Source: Anaerocolumna sp. AGMB13025
GTDB taxonomy: Bacteria > Bacillota > Clostridia > Lachnospirales > Lachnospiraceae
Length of the DNA: 64,000 nt
Direction: 5' to 3'
Assembly: GCF_029689925.1 (NCBI RefSeq)
Contig: NZ_CP121445.1
Coordinates: forward strand, 5,192,501 to 5,256,500
A program made the translations under genes and the position numbers. The notes beneath the pieces were generated by a model, which worked only from the letters and a program-made list of their open reading frames with translations, was not told the origin of the DNA and ran no database searches. Shown here piece by piece: positions 43,890 through 52,343 of the stretch (its first letter is position 1; the number at the start of each line of letters is the position of its first letter).

Positions 43890-46061
43890 TTATTTAAATG
43901 CTTCATTTAATCGTTCAGTACCAAGAAGTATGAATCTTCCATCTTTTATTATCGTAATGCTTTCCCCATCCTTCTTATATACGGTAATTTCGCCCAATTC
44001 ATCGTAAGGTATGGTAATGTCCGTATGACAATTAAAATAAGCCTTATCCATATCCGTTTTTCTTAAAATAGATACCTCATTGTCTTTTGCAACAATCTGC
44101 TTTCCATCCGGGTTATACAGTTTTAAATCTTCACTCATTTTATAGCAGGTATCGCCGACTGCAAAATGAGGTCCGGTTTTCTCGGCAATTAATATAGGCA
44201 GTTTATCGGCAATCTGATATTTTCTCGCCATAACATAGGCTGTTGTATTCGTTCCAATCGCAAACTCTCCAATAGGCAGGGTTTCCTGATTATACATCAG
44301 ATTTTCCTTAACGAACTGTCTGTTCTCTTCTTCTGCTTCAAAGTTTTTGCAGGTGTAGGAACTTATTCTGCCGTCCTCAAAATTAAGGGTCAAATCATGG
44401 TATTCCAGTCCATTTAGATAAACCTGGGTTACGTGGAGGATACCCTTGGTACCGGTAAGTTTTGGTGAGGTAAATACCTCTCCCACCGGAATATTAACGT
44501 CTGCGGTACAGTTCTCAAATATAGTTTCTTTTAGGGGGTCTGACAATTCATAAAGCATGACTACAAGATCTGTCTTGTTTTTACCGCTGCCTAAAATCCT
44601 TACATACTCGCCCTGGTCCAGGACATCAATGATTGCCTGCTGTATCTCTTTATAAATCTGGTTATCCAGAGTATTTACTTTAACCGTCTCTGCAAAGATT
44701 TCCTGAAAACGGTCGCCAATTTCAGGTATGGGGTAGCTGATTATAGTAAAGCTGGTCTCTTCCCCTTTTACATATTCATTCATGATTAGACTGGAATCTC
44801 TGTTATATAATACATAGAGTTTTTGCTGTCTTTTATCTAGTTTGATTACTTCGGCTTTATTTTCCGGTGCAAAATTTTCCTCACCAAATACTTCAATCAA
44901 GGCAGGTCCGGCATAAACCGCAGCTTCATTCTTATATGTTTCATAGGCTTTCTTAAGTCCAGCAAGCTTTCGTTCATTATAGGCCTTATCAAGATACAAG
45001 CCGTTATCAAACCTGTGGTCATAGTCATATTGCTTATTCGGTCCCGTGGAATGATAACCAATTTTTAAATGCTGTTTTTTATTTACGCTGTTAACAGCCC
45101 CACGGTAAATCACAGGCTCTAACCCCAGTTTTTTAAAATTATCGATGGCATAGTAAAGCATTCTTTCAAATCCAATGTTATAGCGTATATTAACGGTTTT
45201 CTTTTTGGTAAGGTCAATCCTGGCGGCTTCAAAGCCCCTTTTGTATCCTTCGGTAAAAGTAAATGCCATCGCCTTAACATCAGCTTCTGGCAGACTGTTT
45301 AAAAATTCAGCTGTTCTTACTTCATTCTCACCGATATATTCACCAAACTGGTATAAATACCTTAAGTCTGTTAAATCCCAGCTGGTAACAATATCCTTTA
45401 CAAGGGATAATTCCGGGTCTAAAAGTTCCCTGGTCCGGTACTCTACCATTTCTCCGGTGTAATCACTAATAAAATCATAAACGGCACGCTTTATGTCCTT
45501 ATACGTATACTCGTCTTCTTCCTCAAAATAGTTATAAATCTCAATAAACAACTCTGAATATACCGTGATCTCCCATAACCTGGCCTCATAGGCATATACG
45601 ATCATGCCTCGTATTTCACTATATAAAAAAGCAAGGAGCTTTCCATATTTCGTTCCAAGCTGCTGTACGGCGTACCGTGGATTAGCATAACTGGTCTCAT
45701 AGTTTTTAGGAAGGACATCCCTGTATAAATCATCATTTCTTCTTTTTAGTTCTTGGAGGTCCATTAGTCTTAGCCGGTCATTTAAAACCAATTCTGCCAG
45801 TTCTTTCATCTGCTGTATAAATCCTGCAACTGCTTTAAAGTATTCCTTTATCGGTTCCCTTACCGATTGTTCTTTTTTGATTTCCTCTATCCGTTCCATG
45901 GATAACTCATATCGTTCCCGTATTTCTTCATTGGACTCTTTAAATAATTCCGTATATTTCATCTTGACTACCTGAATACCACAGCGGTACTGCGGTACTG
46001 CCATATAATCAGCCTTGAAAGAATCTTTATATGGCTTCCTTTCCCAATTATTTTCTTTCAC
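43890..46061 (-). CDS. M29-family aminopeptidase with a long N-terminal extension
   Basis: A 723-aa protein. The C-terminal half (about residues 330-723) carries the M29 thermophilic-aminopeptidase pattern: YVRILGSGKNKTDL, the metal-ligand glutamate in VNIPVGEVFTSP, FAIGTNTTAYV, EKTGPHFAVGDTCY and CHTDITIPYD. The N-terminal 330 residues are highly charged and helical (MERIEEIKKEQS, RDVLPKNYETSY) and correspond to nothing I recognise; ordinary M29 enzymes are about 410 aa. The start appears to be GTG at 46061, after AGGGA 8 nt upstream; an internal ATG (MKYTELF, about residue 34) is the alternative. Cytoplasmic. Single gene. Confidence 0.8.
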   Translation of the reverse strand: MKENNWERKPYKDSFKADYMAVPQYRCGIQVVKMKYTELFKESNEEIRERYELSMERIEEIKKEQSVREPIKEYFKAVAGFIQQMKELAELVLNDRLRLMDLQELKRRNDDLYRDVLPKNYETSYANPRYAVQQLGTKYGKLLAFLYSEIRGMIVYAYEARLWEITVYSELFIEIYNYFEEEDEYTYKDIKRAVYDFISDYTGEMVEYRTRELLDPELSLVKDIVTSWDLTDLRYLYQFGEYIGENEVRTAEFLNSLPEADVKAMAFTFTEGYKRGFEAARIDLTKKKTVNIRYNIGFERMLYYAIDNFKKLGLEPVIYRGAVNSVNKKQHLKIGYHSTGPNKQYDYDHRFDNGLYLDKAYNERKLAGLKKAYETYKNEAAVYAGPALIEVFGEENFAPENKAEVIKLDKRQQKLYVLYNRDSSLIMNEYVKGEETSFTIISYPIPEIGDRFQEIFAETVKVNTLDNQIYKEIQQAIIDVLDQGEYVRILGSGKNKTDLVVMLYELSDPLKETIFENCTADVNIPVGEVFTSPKLTGTKGILHVTQVYLNGLEYHDLTLNFEDGRISSYTCKNFEAEEENRQFVKENLMYNQETLPIGEFAIGTNTTAYVMARKYQIADKLPILIAEKTGPHFAVGDTCYKMSEDLKLYNPDGKQIVAKDNEVSILRKTDMDKAYFNCHTDITIPYDELGEITVYKKDGESITIIKDGRFILLGTERLNEAFK

Positions 46062-46124
46062 ATAGATATCCCTATTACAGGTGTACTTTATCTCATAAAA
46101 GGCTGTCCAAAAGTTTAACCCGGA

Positions 46125-46451
46125 TTATATAATTAATCCTACCATATATAAAGCAAAAAACAGTATAGATAAGAACCCGTTCATTACCATACCCACAATA
46201 GGAGCCGTATAGTAGATTTCCTTTTCTCTGCAGCCTTTAATTCCAAGAATAAAACCAACTATGGTAAATACGAACAGCAGTATACCAATAACCCCTATTA
46301 TCAGACCACCATTTCCCTTTGAAAGACTGGAGATGATAGACAAAACAATCAGGGTAATCAATGATACACTTCCAATTATTATGGACATTAGCCCCTTTAC
46401 GCTATGGCTTCTGCCCGAAAATTTAAATATTTCTTTTTTATGTCCTAACAT
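46125..46451 (-). CDS. Small membrane protein (DUF6142-like)
   Basis: A 108-aa protein starting MLGHKKEIFKFSGRSHSVKG, then three hydrophobic segments (about residues 20-43, 48-72, 80-106). The N-terminal pattern is one I associate with a Lachnospiraceae family of unknown function. ATG 46451 has a GGGAG site; a GTG at 46475 would add 8 residues and is less likely. Confidence 0.65.
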   Translation of the reverse strand: MLGHKKEIFKFSGRSHSVKGLMSIIIGSVSLITLIVLSIISSLSKGNGGLIIGVIGILLFVFTIVGFILGIKGCREKEIYYTAPIVGMVMNGFLSILFFALYMVGLII

Positions 46452-46489
46452 GTCCGCTCCCATCTGCACGGCCAAGTGCAGGTTATCAT

Positions 46490-46996
46490 CTATCTTAACC
46501 TTTTAATTGATTTTGTCAGTTTATAGCATATTATAAAACATATGCCTCCCAGAATTCCTCCGAGGGTATTCATAAATATATCATCTACATCAAAAATCCC
46601 AACCTTAAATATCAACTGGATCAGTTCTACCGTAAGACTAAATTCAAAACTCAATAAAGCGACGTTAATTAATTTTCTATTACCGGGACTAATGATTGGC
46701 AGTACAAAACCAAAGGGTGCAAATGCCAGGACATTGCCAAATATATTAACAATAAAACTCTCTAATCCGATTTCCTTCCGGTATAAAATATAGCGCCTTA
46801 CTTCTTTAAATAATACCAAATTATATCTATATTGATCCGAAATGATTGTTCGTCCATAACGTTCGCTGAAAAATAAAAAATAAGCTAATAATATGATATA
46901 TAGTACAAACAGCACGCGGCTAACTGACATAATGACTGTTCTGCTTATTGATTTCAATGACTTTTTCCTCCAGAGTGCTTTCCATATCCCACTCAT
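46490..46996 (-). CDS. VanZ-family membrane protein
   Basis: A 168-aa protein with a basic N-terminus, four hydrophobic helices and the VanZ pattern IVNIFGNVLAFAPFGFVLP (about residues 84-102) and DVDDIFMNTLGGILGG (about 136-151). VanZ proteins affect teicoplanin tolerance or surface-lipid chemistry, but most are uncharacterised. It precedes the DUF6142-like gene by 38 nt. Confidence 0.85.
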   Translation of the reverse strand: MSGIWKALWRKKSLKSISRTVIMSVSRVLFVLYIILLAYFLFFSERYGRTIISDQYRYNLVLFKEVRRYILYRKEIGLESFIVNIFGNVLAFAPFGFVLPIISPGNRKLINVALLSFEFSLTVELIQLIFKVGIFDVDDIFMNTLGGILGGICFIICYKLTKSIKRLR

Positions 46997-47154
46997 TATA
47001 AAACAAATCTTATCTTACGTAAAGGGGTAAAAATCAGTCCTCAAAGATTGTCTGTCAGTGGAAAAAAATGGTCTATTCTTTGTCTGGACATACCGGTGGC
47101 TTTTGCCGGAGGAACAGCAAGAGTGAAAACGCACAAACTACCTTGTCTTGGTAT

Positions 47155-47434
47155 ACTTGATAAAATCAGCAAGGAAGTTGATTAAGAAAGCATTGATTAT
47201 GCTATGTTTCATAAGCTTAGGATTCTGAGCCTGGAATTCACTAATGATTTTTTCAGTTGGTAAAGCAAGACTCAAAAAGCACAAACTCCTCGCTATGCTC
47301 GTCAAACAGTGTGCATTTTGAGTCTGAACCACCTGAAACAGTCATAAGTAAATTATCAGACGCAGAATAAAGCGCTTATGAAACATAGCATAATCAATGC
47401 TTTCACTTTAGCTTTAGGGCTGATTTTATCAAGT
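47155..47434. repeat. 280-bp nested palindrome
   Basis: Outer arms ACTTGATAAAATCAGC / GCTGATTTTATCAAGT, a perfect 30-bp inner repeat (47187..47216 with 47374..47403, begins AAAGCATTGATTATGC), and a third nested stem GACTCAAAAAGCACA / TGTGCATTTTGAGTC. The loop is GC-richer (CTCCTCGCTATGCTCGTC). It is 32 bp downstream of the minus-strand surface protein stop, so it may terminate that gene. Sequence is distinct from the 7.55-kb family. Confidence 0.75.
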
Positions 47435-47465
47435 GTTTTTAAGTTTATTAACTGGGAATTTTAAG

Positions 47466-49067
47466 TTAATTATTATTGGGTGTTATATTCTTAGTCGGTA
47501 CAGAACCAGCTTTATTCCCTGACATATCCAGTATCATATTATAATCTGCCGGTATTACCTGCATCATTTTATTCATTGCCGGTGTTTCTCTTAGTGTGAT
47601 TATAATCCTGTTATTATCTATAACAGAATAAGAAGCATAATCCTTATTATCCTGAATTACCTTAAAGCCTGCACTGCCCTTTATTGCTTCATTAAAGGTA
47701 ATTGTAACTGTAACCGGGTAAGTATAGGAATAACCTGTTACTACAGGAGCAATATTTTCTTTTAAAGATACGGATACATAACAGGGAGCCATTGCCGTAT
47801 AGGAATTATTATACCCTTTAATACCGCTTATCGTTGCCAGATAATTGCCATTAGCAGGTATGGTTCCAGGTTTTACAGACAGCATTACAGATGTGTCCGA
47901 AGAATTGTCCATTACCTTAGCCGAATTGATGATTACACCTGCTATTGCATAATTTGCTTTATTTTCTGCACTGGCTCTATCAAGCTTATTATTAAACTGG
48001 AGCATTATCACATTATTATCTGACTGGGACTGGGTTATGGATATCGGTGCCGGCAGAGGATTGATACCGTTTATGGTAAAATCCACATTAACTTTTATTA
48101 AGTGATCCGATGCGGTATTATCAGGAGCTACCTGATAACCTTCCCAATATCCGATGGAAACTTCCTTCCAGCCGGTTAACTGAGCGGATACAGAAGACAG
48201 GGTATAGTTGACCTTTTTAGAATCGCCTGGATCTGTCTTGCCTTCAATACATTCTGTGCCATTATTTACCACAATCAGTCCAGGAGTCTGGATGGGTCGG
48301 TCAAAGGTTGCGGTTAATCTGGATTTATCACTGCGGACCAAATTAATTAATTTTGCCTGGGGTTCATAATTTCTGACCCCATTACCATTATCATCATCGT
48401 CATCAAAATCCACAATTTCGATTTGGACCTGATCTCTGATCTTACTGTAGGCGGCGGCTTCTTCCGTCAGCGCGGCAACTGCCGTTAATGTAACGATACC
48501 GGTATTTTCTGCCGTAACTATACCATTGGAATCTACTTTGGCATAATACTCATCATTAATAAACCAATAGGTTTTTTCCTTTGCATTACCTGGTGTTATC
48601 TTACTGTTAAAATCGTAATTCTCACCTAATTCAATAATCTGCCTGTTATCTTTATCATCTCTTTTGTTGGTGATTATAATTCCCGTAGCTTCTGTTTTGA
48701 CCGTTACTTTACAGTATAAATTTACCGTCCTGCGGTCTGTAAAGGTAATTTTGCAGCGGATGTTGGTAGTTCCGCTACTCAATGCTGTAACCGTAGCTCT
48801 CTTCCCGTTGTTTGCAACCTTAACCCCAGCCACCTTATCATTTAGTGTATACCAACTGATTTTTTTCACATACGTATTTACATTGTAAAGAGATAATTCA
48901 AAAGTTTTTAAGTTTCCCTCCAGGGTTTTATTGGTGCTTGATAAGACCGGAGCTTTATACCGGTCCCATCTCCATTCTGCACTGGCAACTCTTGAATTGC
49001 CAAGGGAGATCATCGGAAGTAAAAGGATTAACGTAAGCATAAATGATAGAAAGGATTTCTTCTTCAT
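47466..49067 (-). CDS. Secreted Ig-like (Big_2) surface protein, short paralogue
   Basis: A 533-aa exported protein: signal peptide (1-30), two Big_2-like domains (about 38-125 and 130-215), a poly-aspartate stretch (DFDDDDDNGNG), then C-terminal beta domains ending GNKAGSVPTKNIT. The C-terminal part matches the two larger paralogues upstream (SAENKANYAIAGV, ISGIKGYNNSYTAM), but about 300 residues present in them between the Big_2 pair and KLINLVR are missing. No SLH, LPXTG or CWB2 anchor is visible. Probably released or held by other contacts. Own promoter at 49099..49126. Confidence 0.82.
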   Translation of the reverse strand: MKKKSFLSFMLTLILLLPMISLGNSRVASAEWRWDRYKAPVLSSTNKTLEGNLKTFELSLYNVNTYVKKISWYTLNDKVAGVKVANNGKRATVTALSSGTTNIRCKITFTDRRTVNLYCKVTVKTEATGIIITNKRDDKDNRQIIELGENYDFNSKITPGNAKEKTYWFINDEYYAKVDSNGIVTAENTGIVTLTAVAALTEEAAAYSKIRDQVQIEIVDFDDDDDNGNGVRNYEPQAKLINLVRSDKSRLTATFDRPIQTPGLIVVNNGTECIEGKTDPGDSKKVNYTLSSVSAQLTGWKEVSIGYWEGYQVAPDNTASDHLIKVNVDFTINGINPLPAPISITQSQSDNNVIMLQFNNKLDRASAENKANYAIAGVIINSAKVMDNSSDTSVMLSVKPGTIPANGNYLATISGIKGYNNSYTAMAPCYVSVSLKENIAPVVTGYSYTYPVTVTITFNEAIKGSAGFKVIQDNKDYASYSVIDNNRIIITLRETPAMNKMMQVIPADYNMILDMSGNKAGSVPTKNITPNNN

Positions 49068-49098
49068 TCAAATACCTCCTCTTAATTTTTACAGGATT

Positions 49099-49126
49099 AT
49101 TATATTTCCAAATTATGTCATAACAA
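49099..49126 (-). promoter_or_regulatory. Promoter of the short Ig-like paralogue
   Basis: TTGTTA (49121..49126), 16-nt spacer, TATAAT (49099..49104), 32 nt before the start, followed by an AGAGGAGG site. Confidence 0.65.
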
Positions 49127-49248
49127 TGGCTGAATTTTGCCAGTTATATGTTAATTTATCCCATTTTTCAGATGAAATCTGGCTGCAAAACAACGAAGCA
49201 TACTGTCATCAGATTAACTCATTACCCATAGGAATGTAATATGCTCAA

Positions 49249-49336
49249 AAAAGCTGCAAGGAATCTACAATGAATGCCCCCTTAAATCAGACCTAAAATC
49301 TGACTTAAAGGAGCATTTCACGATCCTTACAGCTTT
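49249..49336 (-). terminator. Double hairpin terminator of the middle Ig-like gene
   Basis: Outer stem AAAAGCTGcAAGGA / TCCTTaCAGCTTTT encloses a second hairpin (AATGCCCCCTTAAATCAGA with its complement, 49273..49318). In the minus direction the outer stem is followed by TTTTTT. Confidence 0.8.
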
Positions 49337-49433
49337 TATATGCTTAATTCCTTTTAATATACTTTCCTTTCTCCCTCTTGTACAACCAGAGCCGGAATGT
49401 AAATTAAAAGTTTGAATGTCATGTTTTTACAAA

Positions 49434-51974
49434 TTAATATGTTGGTGTTATGTATCTGGTGGTTACAATTGCTTTATTACCGGAAATATCCGTTATAGAG
49501 TTATTGATGTTAGGGTTAATTATCATATTCACACCTCTAACCGGTACCTGATTTAAAACAATGGTAACGGTATCCCCATTAATAAAGCTGCTTCCTGCAT
49601 AGTCAATCCCATTTTGCATAGCGCTGAAATCCGGTGTTCCGGTTAATGTATCGTCAAAGGTGATATTAATAGTAGTCGGGTAACTGTAAGCTATCTTTGT
49701 TATGGAAGGAGCTTTATTTTCCATTAATAATAACGTAGTTTCATAATCATCCATAGGAGTAAAGGAATCCCCATAACCTTTGATGCCTTTAATTTTTATT
49801 ACATAAGTAGCGGTTACAGAAACTGCACCCTGATTCAGGGTTAGCTGCACTGTAGCTCCTGCTGCGTTATTATCAACCAGTTCGGCTTTTAATATAGTTA
49901 CACCTAAGATCGTATAGTTCGCTCTGTTTTCCGCGGTAGCTTTGTCAAGCTTATTAGGAAAACTAATCAGGATAACACCTGGGTCACTAGAGGACTGTTC
50001 TATCCTATCCGGTGCCGGAAGTCCTGTTCCATTGGTTCCGGTTCTGTTAACGATCGCGTCTGTCTTTTTACTGTCGTTATTAAAATTATCCTTTACAAAA
50101 CCATCCGGAATTGTAATGGTATAAGTTCCATTATCGTTAAACTGATTTTTATCCAGTTTTAACGTTACAATCATATCCTTCGCAGTAGCCGTATAGGTAA
50201 GATTCTTTTGGGAATAGATATCACCATTAACCGTATTTAATCTGGATACGAATTTACCGGTATCGCTTGATAATACTACCGCTTTGTCATAGGTAAGGGT
50301 TAAAATATAGCTAAGATTAGCATCTGTACCCTCAGTAGTGAGTTTATAAGACCTTAATTGGGGTCCTGTGGTACTTACGGTAAAATTAACCATCCTGTCT
50401 GTGAAGGTATCACCAGTATGATCCGTATCCTTAACATTATAGCTGTCCCAGAAGCCGATGGAAACTTTCTGGGATCCGGTAAGCTTTGCAGAGGTTGCAT
50501 CCAGAGTATAATTAACGAGTGTTTTATCGTCTTTGCTTACTACGCCGTCAATCATTTTTCCATTGCTTAACATAATCTCACCAGGAGCTTTAATTGATCT
50601 GGTAAAGGAGGCGGTGATGGTATAATAACCGGTACGTGTCAGGGATTTTAATACCGCCTGTGGCTTTGGTGTGGTATCCGTTACCACATAAGCAGTTATA
50701 ATAGAATTGCTGGGGTAATTGCCTGCCTTATCCTTTAAGCCGGAGAATACTACCGCAAAGGACTTATTCAGGTCATTAGGGTTAATATTAGTTAAGTCAA
50801 TAGTTAAGGATTTGCTGTCTTCGGATTTCACATAATTCGTCTTAGTCTTAAGCAGACTTAAAGTAGCCACATCGGCAGTCTCATTGGATTTAACCAGACT
50901 TACTTTAGAAACCTGCATATTGGTAAAATCCATGGCTTTATTAAAGTTAAGGGTAACTATCATACCGGTGTCATCTATTTTATAATCTTTAAAAAAGGGT
51001 GGTTTGGTATCTTTTAATTCAAGATTTTTATAATATTCCGTAACAGGTGTTCCATCCATTGAAAGAACCGTATTGCTGACATGGAGCGCATAGGTTCCGT
51101 TAAAAGCATTGGCAGAAGTAATGGTTAAGGTTCTTCCGTCGGAGGATAAAACTCCACTTAAATATCCCAGTTTATCCGCCGGTTTACCGTCCTTATCGTT
51201 CATGCCGTTAATGGTTACGCTGTCTAAAAGTTCACCGTAGGTGCCAATTACTGTTGATGGGTTAACCGGATTGTCAAAGTTTACCGTTAAGGTGGTGGCA
51301 TCGGTTAAAACTGCTGAACTGACACCTGCCGTTTTTGCCACAATCAAAATACTCACATCATCTTTAACTGTACTGGTGGCAGTTCCTGCTTTTGTCATGG
51401 AAGCCGTAGCAGTCAAACGAACAATACCGGGTTTTAGTGCCGTAACAATACCTTTTTTATCAACCGTCGCATAGCTGGTATTATCAATGGTATATGTGAT
51501 CAGATCACTGGCATTGCTTGGAGTAATCATACTGTCAAAATCCATAGTATTTCCCACAGTAAGTACAAAATTATTCATGCCTTCTGGCATAGTATTGGTT
51601 ATTTTGATTGCAGACGCCGGTATTTTAACCGTTACCTTGCAGGAGGGACTAAGTACGGTGCCGTTTTTATATGTAATTTTACATTTAACGGTAGCTGTTC
51701 CTTTTCCTTTGGAGGTAACATAACCGGTTTTAGAATTTACGGTAACAACATTTTTATTGGTTGATGACCATACCGTTGTTTTTACCTTTGTTTTGTCCAG
51801 ATTCTTAACGGATAAGGTAAATGCCGTCCCTACCCCGATCAGTGTCTTGGAAGTCATGGATATGGTAGGTTTTGCTGCCGCGGCATAAGTTGTTGTACCG
51901 TTTACTGGAAATACGGTTATAATTAACAGAACAGCAAGTAAAATTCCTATCCACTTTTGTATCCGCTTTTTCAT
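49434..51974 (-). CDS. Secreted Ig-like (Big_2) surface protein, middle paralogue
   Basis: An 846-aa exported protein: signal peptide (1-33), two Big_2-like domains (about 37-118 and 122-215), then four or five beta-sandwich Ig-like domains with the recurring phrases LTVNFDNP, VTLNFNKAMDF, LTATFTRS-type edge strands and IGFWDSYN. It ends ITDISGNKAIVTTRYITPTY. No cysteine-based or sortase anchor. Paralogous along its whole length with 52344..54902. Likely structural surface or adhesion protein. Own promoter at 52045..52072 and own terminator. Confidence 0.85.
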   Translation of the reverse strand: MKKRIQKWIGILLAVLLIITVFPVNGTTTYAAAAKPTISMTSKTLIGVGTAFTLSVKNLDKTKVKTTVWSSTNKNVVTVNSKTGYVTSKGKGTATVKCKITYKNGTVLSPSCKVTVKIPASAIKITNTMPEGMNNFVLTVGNTMDFDSMITPSNASDLITYTIDNTSYATVDKKGIVTALKPGIVRLTATASMTKAGTATSTVKDDVSILIVAKTAGVSSAVLTDATTLTVNFDNPVNPSTVIGTYGELLDSVTINGMNDKDGKPADKLGYLSGVLSSDGRTLTITSANAFNGTYALHVSNTVLSMDGTPVTEYYKNLELKDTKPPFFKDYKIDDTGMIVTLNFNKAMDFTNMQVSKVSLVKSNETADVATLSLLKTKTNYVKSEDSKSLTIDLTNINPNDLNKSFAVVFSGLKDKAGNYPSNSIITAYVVTDTTPKPQAVLKSLTRTGYYTITASFTRSIKAPGEIMLSNGKMIDGVVSKDDKTLVNYTLDATSAKLTGSQKVSIGFWDSYNVKDTDHTGDTFTDRMVNFTVSTTGPQLRSYKLTTEGTDANLSYILTLTYDKAVVLSSDTGKFVSRLNTVNGDIYSQKNLTYTATAKDMIVTLKLDKNQFNDNGTYTITIPDGFVKDNFNNDSKKTDAIVNRTGTNGTGLPAPDRIEQSSSDPGVILISFPNKLDKATAENRANYTILGVTILKAELVDNNAAGATVQLTLNQGAVSVTATYVIKIKGIKGYGDSFTPMDDYETTLLLMENKAPSITKIAYSYPTTINITFDDTLTGTPDFSAMQNGIDYAGSSFINGDTVTIVLNQVPVRGVNMIINPNINNSITDISGNKAIVTTRYITPTY

Positions 51975-52044
51975 TCTTCATTCCTCCTATTAATATAATT
52001 CTTCTTTCATTGTTAAGCCAAATCCCGGCTGTATACATTACTAT

Positions 52045-52072
52045 TTTATATTATAATTCCTACATTTGTCAA
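52045..52072 (-). promoter_or_regulatory. Promoter of the middle Ig-like gene
   Basis: TTGACA (52067..52072), 16-nt spacer, TATAAA (52045..52050). The sequence around the -35 (TTAGACAAAATTTTGACAAA) is almost the same as at 54.99 kb, so the two genes are likely co-regulated. Confidence 0.75.
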
Positions 52073-52275
52073 AATTTTGTCTAATAATTCATTAAATGTT
52101 ATATTTTTATTAAATTGCACATATATTCCTTGTAAAAATTTGAGATTACCAGACAACATGGTGCAACTCCAATTGTAATCTCCTATTCTGCACCGAGACT
52201 TTTCTATGTTGCAGCTAAAATATACAAGTAATCGGTTCCGTTTATATTAAAAACAATGTACTGTAATACCTGCAA

Positions 52276-52323
52276 AAGAGGATTTTGCCCCACAGCCTTT
52301 AAGCTGTTTGGCAAAATCCCCTT
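52276..52323 (-). terminator. Terminator of the upstream Ig-like gene
   Basis: Stem AAGGGGATTTTGCC / GGGCAAAATCCTCTT with an inner ACAGC / GCTGT hairpin, followed in the minus direction by TTTT, 20 nt after the stop. Between it and 52045 lies AT-rich sequence plus a weak inverted repeat GAGATTAC...GTAATCTC (52140-52182). Confidence 0.8.
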
Positions 52324-52343
52324 AGTTTAGTCAGCTAGTATGA

